Source: Pseudomonadota bacterium
GTDB taxonomy: Bacteria; Pseudomonadota; Gammaproteobacteria; Acidiferrobacterales; Sulfurifustaceae
Assembly: GCA_020354085.1 (NCBI GenBank)
Contig: CP070641.1
Location: forward strand, 1,850,891-1,870,077
Direction: 5' to 3'
Length of the DNA stretch: 19,187 nt
This document shows, piece by piece, positions 14,263 through 19,187 of the stretch (position 1 is its first letter; every line of letters starts with the position of its first letter). The position numbers were made by a program, and so were the translations under genes. The notes under the pieces are model-generated. The model worked only from the letters and a program-made list of their open reading frames with translations, was not told where the DNA came from and ran no database searches.

Positions 14263-16051
14263 GATACGGCCGCATCATCTCGTGGTCCTCGTGTTCGAGG
14301 ATGTGGCAGTGCCACACGAATAGCCCGGCGAGATCGAAGGTTGCGGCCAGGCGCACAAGCTCGCCTGGCAGCACCATCACCGTATCCTTCCAGCCGCTCT
14401 CGTTCGGTTCCGCCGGCCGCGGCCTGCCGAGGAGCTTGAGCGTATCGGGCTTACCGGGCTCAAATGCCTTGCTGTCGAACTTCTGGCGATCGAGTACGCG
14501 GAACTGCACTAGGTGCAAATGCACCGGATGCGCGTCTTCGGTGGCATTGACGATGCGCCACACCTCGGTCGCGCCGAGGCGCGGGCTTTCCGAGATCGGC
14601 GCATCCCAACCCAGCGCACCGTCGGCCAGCGTGCCGAGCATCGGCTTCACGCGCCCGAATTCGTCTTCCAGCTCGGCAAGCAGCACGGTGCGCTCATTTT
14701 GCGCGCGTGGCATCGCGATCGGCGGCCGGAGTGTCGACGGTAGCCGGCTATCTGCGACCTGGGAACGCGGGCGCGTCACGCGAAATGCCATGATGCGTCC
14801 CGTGGTCGCGGGATCGATTTCGTCGCCGTTTGGGTACGGAGTCTTGGCGTCGTTGCGCAGAACAATAGCCTTGCCCTTGAGCGCGGGATCCGAGAAGTCC
14901 ACGATCACATCGGCGCGCTCGGCCGGCGCGAGCGTAAGGTCCTTGAGCGCCACCGGCTTGGGCAAAAGGCCGCCATCGCCGCCGATCTGGTGCAGGGTCT
15001 GACCCGAGTCGAGCCACAGATGGTAAAAGCGCGCATTCGAGCCGTTGAGCAGGCGCAAACGATACTGGCGCGGCTCGACCTCCAGCACCGGCCAGAGCTT
15101 GCCGTTGACCAGGATCATATCGCCGAAGAACTCCGGCTCGATCGACGCGGTTGGGGCGCCGGTGAGCGGATCGCGCGGCATTTTCTTCGGCGCCTCGCCC
15201 GGTCGCTCTTGCGCTTCCGGCCGGCGCTCCGCTTCCCCGGCCTCTTGCGCGTAGAACAGCGAGCCGTCGCTTAAGAACGCGCGGTCCTGAATAAGCACCG
15301 GGATTTCAAACGCGCGATCCGGCAGCAGGCCCTCACGCTGCAAGCGCGCCTCGTTGTCGTCGCGTAGTAAATAGAAACCGGCGAGACCGGCGTACACGTT
15401 CAGGCGCGTGATGCCCATGGCGTGATCGTGATACCAGAGGGTCGCGGCCTCCTGATCGTTCGGGTAGTCGTAGACCTCACGGCTGAACAGCGGGCCGCGC
15501 TCGCGAAAGCCCGGCGAGAACCAGGCCTCGGGATAACCGTCGCTATGATCGGGGACGCGGCCGCCGTGCAGGTGTACGACCGTGCGCACGAACGGCCGGC
15601 AGTGCGAGTGCGCCTGCTTGGCGCTCGGGCCGCAGTGCACCGTGGTATCGACCGGCAGCAGATGCTTTTCCGGTAGCGCGCTCTCCCACAGTGCCTTCAC
15701 CGGGCGTCCGGTACGCGCCTCGATCGTCGGGCCCGGATAGGTCGCGCGCCCGTCGCCGGCGGCGAAACCCCAAACGCGCGTGAAGAGCGGCTTGCCGCTG
15801 CGCGGATCGATGAGCCCGAGATCCTGCTCAACCTGCTCCATGCGCACGCCGTAGTAGTCCGTGCCGGGAAAGCGCATGGTGTCGGGCGTCGCGGCCGCGG
15901 GCAGGGGTAAGACGTTGACGAACTGCGGCTGGCTCGCCGCATCGAGCCGCGACACGGCGCGCGGCGCCACCGCGGTCACACACGCGCCTAATACTACAGG
16001 CACAAGTGCCGTGATCAGCATGAACTTGAAAAGATTCAGGTGCTTTGGCAT
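14249..16051 (-). CDS. Multicopper oxidase, predicted lipoprotein
   Basis: 600 residues from ATG 16051 (a TTG 12 bases upstream, with GGGAA 5 bases before it, is an alternative). The N terminus is a lipoprotein signal with lipobox LGAC (cysteine 24), so the enzyme is probably membrane-anchored on the periplasmic side. All four copper-binding blocks are present: HLHGG (160-164), WYHDHAMG (H208, H210), HPVHLHLVQF, and HCHILEHEDHEMM near the C terminus with H581, C582, H583, H587 and axial M592. It resembles the CotA/bilirubin-oxidase group, which oxidises phenolics, bilirubin or metal ions with reduction of oxygen to water. Odd points are a charged, low-complexity insertion around residues 270-305 (rich in E, R, P) and a likely disulfide in CGPSAKQAHSHC. 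The substrate is unknown. Confidence 0.9.
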   Translation of the reverse strand: MPKHLNLFKFMLITALVPVVLGACVTAVAPRAVSRLDAASQPQFVNVLPLPAAATPDTMRFPGTDYYGVRMEQVEQDLGLIDPRSGKPLFTRVWGFAAGDGRATYPGPTIEARTGRPVKALWESALPEKHLLPVDTTVHCGPSAKQAHSHCRPFVRTVVHLHGGRVPDHSDGYPEAWFSPGFRERGPLFSREVYDYPNDQEAATLWYHDHAMGITRLNVYAGLAGFYLLRDDNEARLQREGLLPDRAFEIPVLIQDRAFLSDGSLFYAQEAGEAERRPEAQERPGEAPKKMPRDPLTGAPTASIEPEFFGDMILVNGKLWPVLEVEPRQYRLRLLNGSNARFYHLWLDSGQTLHQIGGDGGLLPKPVALKDLTLAPAERADVIVDFSDPALKGKAIVLRNDAKTPYPNGDEIDPATTGRIMAFRVTRPRSQVADSRLPSTLRPPIAMPRAQNERTVLLAELEDEFGRVKPMLGTLADGALGWDAPISESPRLGATEVWRIVNATEDAHPVHLHLVQFRVLDRQKFDSKAFEPGKPDTLKLLGRPRPAEPNESGWKDTVMVLPGELVRLAATFDLAGLFVWHCHILEHEDHEMMRPYRVLP

Positions 16052-16062
16052 CGACGGTAGCA

Positions 16063-16082
16063 ACGTAGTTCCCGAACTACGT
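16063..16082. repeat. Perfect inverted repeat upstream of the multicopper oxidase
   Basis: Two 9-base arms, ACGTAGTTC (16063-16071) and GAACTACGT (16074-16082), are separated by CC. The element lies between the stop of the DUF3828-like gene and the start of the oxidase, 11 bases from the oxidase ATG. It can be a dyad operator for a transcription factor or an RNA hairpin that occludes the GGGAA site. No T run follows, so it is not a typical terminator. Confidence 0.6.
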
Positions 16083-16093
16083 GAAGGCAGTTT

Positions 16094-16684
16094 TTACTCT
16101 GACCCCGGACTTTCAAGTTTGCTCGTGGTGGGTGTTTTGCACCACTTAGCGCCGTTTCTTAAGTATTCGTCAAGCGTTTTCGAAAGTGAGTTGCCAGTTT
16201 CAAACTGGATATTGGCAATAACCCATCTGTCCCGGTATTGATTCATGACAAGCTCATCAGTCCACGTGTGCACTCGATACGGATGGGACTTTGGAAACCG
16301 AGAGTCAACGGAGAACAGACGCGATTTCACTATCGCGGTCTTACCTTCGTTTCGTGCTTTACCGACCACTATTTCTGTAGCTCCTTCGTAATTGCCAACC
16401 AGAATGTTGCCTTCAATTATGTAAGGTTTGTCGCCGGGTGTGTTGTTTTGAATACAGCGCTTCTCCATGACTGTTGCGCTATCAAGAAGTTGCAAGAGCG
16501 TAGGTGAGAGCAGCTCAGCGAGGTGCTCTCGCTCCTTTGCTGCGGGGAGACCGGACCCCGTGCCCGGCACGGAAAGAAGCCAGGCATAAAAGTCATGCGC
16601 CAAATTTTCAGGAGACGCGGCATCGACTGCGACCGGATGAGCCAATGAAAATACAGCCGCAAAAGTGATTGTTGTTATGCGCAT
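16094..16684 (-). CDS. Secreted DUF3828-like protein of unknown function
   Basis: 196 residues from ATG 16684, preceded by TTAGGTG at a suitable distance; a GTG 9 bases upstream is possible. A signal peptide (MRITTITFAAVFSLAHPVAVDAA) points to the periplasm. The body resembles small NTF2-like DUF3828 proteins: an N-terminal helix with AHDFYAWLL, LAELLSPTLLQLLDSA, then strands such as YIIEGNILVGNYEGATEIVVG and a final RDRWVIANIQFE before a helical end. Two cysteines may pair. Its base composition differs from its neighbours: two 60-base blocks inside it have 43% (16141-16200) and 47% (16381-16440) G+C, compared with 70% in a block of the oxidase gene (15601-15660). It lies upstream of and codirectional with the oxidase, 42 bases apart. 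Confidence 0.7.
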   Translation of the reverse strand: MRITTITFAAVFSLAHPVAVDAASPENLAHDFYAWLLSVPGTGSGLPAAKEREHLAELLSPTLLQLLDSATVMEKRCIQNNTPGDKPYIIEGNILVGNYEGATEIVVGKARNEGKTAIVKSRLFSVDSRFPKSHPYRVHTWTDELVMNQYRDRWVIANIQFETGNSLSKTLDEYLRNGAKWCKTPTTSKLESPGSE

Positions 16685-16740
16685 TGGTTGCACCTAACTA
16701 TAAACATACGGCCTAGCACCCAGAGCCAAACGAGAGATTC

Positions 16741-16765
16741 CTAGTATATGGGAACCCGGTACTAG
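16741..16765. repeat. Short inverted repeat upstream of the cupin gene
   Basis: CTAGTA (16741-16746) and TACTAG (16760-16765), 13 bases apart, lie in the low-G+C gap between the divergent DUF3828-like and cupin genes. Spacing is that of a dyad operator, but arms of 6 bases can arise by chance. Confidence 0.3.
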
Positions 16766-16767
16766 AA

Positions 16768-16797
16768 TTAGGAACTGCCCCGGATACTACCTATAGT
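16768..16797 (+). promoter_or_regulatory. Possible promoter of the cupin gene
   Basis: TATAGT (16792-16797) is a good -10 box; the best -35 is TTAGGA (16768-16773), 18 bases upstream and only a 3-of-6 match. The cupin ATG lies 37 bases after the -10. Confidence 0.35.
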
Positions 16798-16834
16798 ACT
16801 GCACAACCAATTGCTCCGAGCGGAGGGAGCAGGA

Positions 16835-17305
16835 ATGGGCACGAGAGCATGTATCGGCATGGCAACGTGGTTCGCCCTGTTCCCCGTTGTAACGCCCGTA
16901 TCGGGCGCCGACTTCGTTGGGCCAGTTGGCCAAGAAAGGAATATCGAGGCGCGCAGTATCGAAAAGATACTCCGCGAGAACCCGCTCGCGCCGGGCGAGA
17001 ATGTCAAGCCGATTCCACTGCACCGCAGTGCGCACACGGCGCACTTGCTCGTGCAGGTGCGCGGCCGGGAGCCCGCGCACTACCACGCCGATTCCGACAT
17101 CACGGTGCTGATGGTGCGTGGCCATGGATCTATTCACGTCGGCGAGCAAAAACTTCCCGCCAAGAGCGGCGACACGTTGTTCGTCGCGCGCGGTGTGGTC
17201 CATTACTTCGTCAACGAGGGCAAGGAACCGGCGGTGGCGCTGGTGATCTACAGCCCGCCACCGGGACCTAATGACCGTGTCTTGGTTGAACCAAAGTCAC
17301 GCTAG
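16835..17305 (+). CDS. Secreted cupin-domain protein
   Basis: 156 residues from ATG 16835, which has GGAGGGAGCAGGA just upstream; this is a strong site and excludes the TTG at 16811. A signal peptide (MATWFALFPVVTPVSGA region) predicts export. The cupin barrel has motif 1 with H82-x-H84 and D88 in the place of the usual Glu (HYHADSD), and motif 2 with G112, G120, H123 and N127 (GVVHYFVN), so a metal site of three His and one acid is plausible. Cupins range from enzymes to binding proteins and nothing here selects one. It is divergent from the low-G+C gene and followed by a 7-bp stem-loop. Confidence 0.82.
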   Translation: MGTRACIGMATWFALFPVVTPVSGADFVGPVGQERNIEARSIEKILRENPLAPGENVKPIPLHRSAHTAHLLVQVRGREPAHYHADSDITVLMVRGHGSIHVGEQKLPAKSGDTLFVARGVVHYFVNEGKEPAVALVIYSPPPGPNDRVLVEPKSR

Positions 17306-17324
17306 TCGCCGCAAGAATCGGGTT

Positions 17325-17345
17325 GGCGAGCGCGCTGGGCTCGCC
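17325..17345 (+). terminator. Candidate stem-loop after the cupin gene
   Basis: GGCGAGC (17325-17331) and GCTCGCC (17339-17345) form a perfect 7-bp G+C-rich stem with a 7-base loop, 20 bases after the cupin stop. The following bases have no T run, so termination may be factor-dependent. Confidence 0.4.
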
Positions 17346-17382
17346 TAGGATGGCCGAGTCAATCCGAAACTAAGCGGACAGC

Positions 17383-18252
17383 ATGGCGGCGAGCGATTAC
17401 CAGCGCATCGAGAGGGCAATCGAGTACTTAAGCGCACACTACCGCGAGCAGCCGAACCTCAAGCGCGTGGCTGCCGCTTCGGGCCTGAGCGAATTCCACT
17501 TCCAGCGCCTGTTCCAACGTTGGGCGGGCGTGAGCCCGAAGCGCTTCGTGCAATACCTCACCGCGGCGCATGCGCGCGCTTTACTCGAACGTTCCGCGAA
17601 CGTGCTCGACGCAACCGACGACGTCGGGCTTTCAAGCGCCGGGCGGCTGCACGATCTCATGGTCACGGTACACGCCGCGACGCCGGGTGACATTCGACGC
17701 GGCGGCGCGGGGCTGGCGATACGGCACGGCATACACGCCACACCATTCGGTGACTTCTTCGTCGCACTGACGGATAAAGGCGTGTGCGCGTTGGAATTCG
17801 TGGCGAGCAAGGGCGCAGCACTGGACTTGCTTCACGCGCAATGGCCCAAGGCCAAATTCCGGCGCGCGCCTGCGGAGACCGCTGCCGTCGCCGCCCGCTT
17901 GTTCCGCAACGCGCCGCGCGCCGCCGCGCCGTTGTCCGTCTACGTCAAAGGAACGAACTTTCAACTGCGCGTCTGGGAGGCGTTGCTGCATATCCCTCCC
18001 GGCGCGCTCGTGACCTATGAAGACGTCGCCCATCACATCGGTGACGGCCGGGCCGTGCGCGCGGTCGCCAATGCCGTCGCCCGCAACCCCGTGGCACTGC
18101 TGATTCCTTGCCATCGTGTCATCCGCAAGTCCGGCGCACTCGGCGGCTACCGTTGGGGCGAGGCGCGCAAACAGGCACTGCTCGCCTGGGAAGCGGCGCG
18201 CTATGCCGTCGACGACACAGCCGCGTCCATGAGCGCGCGCCAGCGCGCGTAG
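17383..18252 (+). CDS. AraC-type HTH / O6-alkylguanine-DNA alkyltransferase (Ada-like)
   Basis: 289 residues. Residues 1-105 are an AraC-family double helix-turn-helix (RVAAASGLSEFHFQRLFQRW, then ATDDVGLSSAGRLHDLMV). Residues 115-185 are the RNase-H-like N-terminal part and 186-275 the catalytic part of the alkyltransferase, with the acceptor cysteine C243 in IPCHRVI and the minor-groove helix GRAVRAVANAVARNP. The protein removes alkyl groups from O6-alkylguanine by suicide transfer and may also regulate transcription. The N-terminal zinc domain of Ada (the methyl-phosphotriester sensor) is missing, so it may not be inducible the same way. It overlaps the tail-to-tail FGGY kinase gene by 52 bases. 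Together with the tag fusion this gives two alkylation-repair genes in the window. Confidence 0.9.
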   Translation: MAASDYQRIERAIEYLSAHYREQPNLKRVAAASGLSEFHFQRLFQRWAGVSPKRFVQYLTAAHARALLERSANVLDATDDVGLSSAGRLHDLMVTVHAATPGDIRRGGAGLAIRHGIHATPFGDFFVALTDKGVCALEFVASKGAALDLLHAQWPKAKFRRAPAETAAVAARLFRNAPRAAAPLSVYVKGTNFQLRVWEALLHIPPGALVTYEDVAHHIGDGRAVRAVANAVARNPVALLIPCHRVIRKSGALGGYRWGEARKQALLAWEAARYAVDDTAASMSARQRA

Positions 18253-19187
18253 CGCTCGTGCAGCGGCGTGTTCGGCAGCGGCCGGAAATCGGTGACCGGC
18301 GGCCTTGGCCAGTCGCGCGGCCGCCCGGCAAGCAAGAAGGCGAGACCCATGCCGGTGGCCTCGGGCTCGGCCGATCGCGACAACGGCAATCCATTCAGGT
18401 CCGCGAGGCGCTGGCACAAGGCGGATGATTGCGCGAGACCGCCGCTCGCCACGATGCGCGAGAACGTGACACCCGAGCGCGCGAACTCATCCAAGTTCGC
18501 CTGAAGCAGAAAGACAATCGATTCCGCGACCGCGACCACTTGTTGCTCGGCGGTGCCTTGTCCTTCGAAGCGCGACGCGAAATCCGCCATCCAAAATGGC
18601 GCGCCAAGGCCGGAGATGCCGTTTAGGAACAACGGTGGTGCCGATTCTTGTTTCATCCACTCGTCGAGCTTACGCTCGACATTCTCAATATCGAGCGTCT
18701 CGCCAATCCACACGAGTGCGCTGCCTGCGCCGTTGACCGTGCCTTCCAGTAGATAGGTCGCACCACGGTCGTCGCTATAGGCAATGCTCGATAACAAACG
18801 GTCAGACGTGGGTCGCTGGGATGCGGCGTGCAATACGAATGCGCCGGTGCCGATGTTGATGTAGGCCGTTTTCGAATCGGGTGCGCCCGCGGCGAACAAC
18901 GCCGCCGATTGATCGCCATTCATGATTGTCACGGGCACATCGCGGCTACCGGGGCGCAACGTGCCGTAAGCGTGACGCGTCGGCACGCACGCCGGCAACA
19001 ACGCGCGCTCGATGCCGAACAGCGCGAGCAGATGTTCGTCCCAATCGCGCGCGGCGAGATTCCAAACCAAGGTGCGGCCGGCGTTCGACGGGTCGACCAG
19101 CAGTTGCCGCGCATCGAGCAAGCGAAACAATAGGAAACTCGCGAGCGGACCGCAGGCGAGCGTACCCGCGGCCGCCGCACGCTGCAC
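18201..19187 (-). CDS. Glycerol-kinase-like FGGY carbohydrate kinase, 3' part (partial)
   Basis: 328 residues are visible; the gene runs off the right edge. Alignment with E. coli glycerol kinase (visible D92 in NGDQSAALF against D246) suggests about 150 N-terminal residues are missing, including the first ATP/substrate motif; the GTG at the very edge is therefore not the start. Conserved blocks are GDQSAALF, NIGTGAFVL, GISGLGAPFW, VASGGLAQSSALCQRLADL and EATGMGLAFLLAG. The sequence before the first of these (NAGRTLVWNLAARDWDEHLL) matches glycerol kinase better than xylulokinase. Glycerol kinases make sn-glycerol-3-phosphate from glycerol and ATP, the same product as the phosphodiesterase at 2528. 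Sequence is divergent, so another polyol or sugar substrate is possible. The 3' end overlaps the Ada-like gene by 52 bases. Confidence 0.82.
   Translation of the reverse strand: MQRAAAAGTLACGPLASFLLFRLLDARQLLVDPSNAGRTLVWNLAARDWDEHLLALFGIERALLPACVPTRHAYGTLRPGSRDVPVTIMNGDQSAALFAAGAPDSKTAYINIGTGAFVLHAASQRPTSDRLLSSIAYSDDRGATYLLEGTVNGAGSALVWIGETLDIENVERKLDEWMKQESAPPLFLNGISGLGAPFWMADFASRFEGQGTAEQQVVAVAESIVFLLQANLDEFARSGVTFSRIVASGGLAQSSALCQRLADLNGLPLSRSAEPEATGMGLAFLLAGRPRDWPRPPVTDFRPLPNTPLHERYARWRALMDAAVSSTA

Noticed and set aside
17632..18417. 261-codon minus-strand frame over the Ada-like gene
   Set aside because: Alanine/arginine-rich with no motif; the opposite strand encodes a complete alkyltransferase.
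1..19187. CRISPR arrays, tRNA or rRNA genes, insertion sequences, toxin-antitoxin or defence genes
   Set aside because: Looked for direct repeats, terminal inverted repeats, cloverleaf-like blocks and transposase motifs; none was convincing by eye.

Overview
The window is a gene-dense, high-G+C stretch of a chromosome from a Gram-negative bacterium, most likely a gammaproteobacterium or close relative. The basis is inference: an RND pump with a TolC-type outer membrane channel, a lipoprotein signal, a Tat signal, an Ada/Tag alkylation-repair complement, and gene families (YiiD_C thioesterase, HupE/UreJ-like protein, TfoX C-terminal domain) typical of that group. I see no rRNA, tRNA, CRISPR array, transposase or phage gene. 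Most of it reads as ordinary core or semi-core genome.

Left part (1-5077): the 5' end of an SDR oxidoreductase on the minus strand, then five plus-strand genes packed with overlaps or very short gaps: an MFS/nucleotide-exchange-like transporter, a Tat-exported aldo/keto reductase, a glycerophosphodiester phosphodiesterase, a short FAD-dependent glycerol-3-phosphate dehydrogenase and a phosphoribosyltransferase. The middle of this set forms a pathway from glycerophosphodiesters through sn-glycerol-3-phosphate to dihydroxyacetone phosphate. A glycerol-kinase-like FGGY protein, cut by the right edge, belongs to the same metabolism but lies 13 kb away.

Middle part (5078-9500): a structured 309-bp gap precedes a small RRM-type RNA-binding protein with a worn RNP1 motif and an arginine-rich tail. 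Next come a divergent pair, a HupE/UreJ-like membrane protein (minus) and a secreted DUF4198 protein (plus), whose predicted mature proteins both begin with histidine. DUF4198 is followed by a YiiD_C-type thioesterase and by a single reading frame that joins a TfoX C-terminal domain to 3-methyladenine DNA glycosylase I. A minus-strand 5-carboxymethyl-2-hydroxymuconate isomerase homologue stands alone.

Right part (9500-19187): a TolC-like outer membrane factor and an RND permease overlap by ATGA, with no periplasmic adaptor gene in view. Convergent to them is a multicopper oxidase with a lipobox. Upstream of it are a perfect 9-bp-arm inverted repeat and a secreted DUF3828-like gene of clearly lower G+C than its surroundings. 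A secreted cupin, an AraC-HTH/O6-alkylguanine-DNA alkyltransferase (Ada-like without the zinc domain) and the partial FGGY kinase complete the window.

The most unusual items are the TfoX_C-Tag fusion, the shared mature N-terminal histidine of the divergent HupE/DUF4198 pair, the low-G+C gene with its palindrome beside the multicopper oxidase, and the degenerate RRM protein with its structured leader. I do not see a clear-cut new defence or mobile system.
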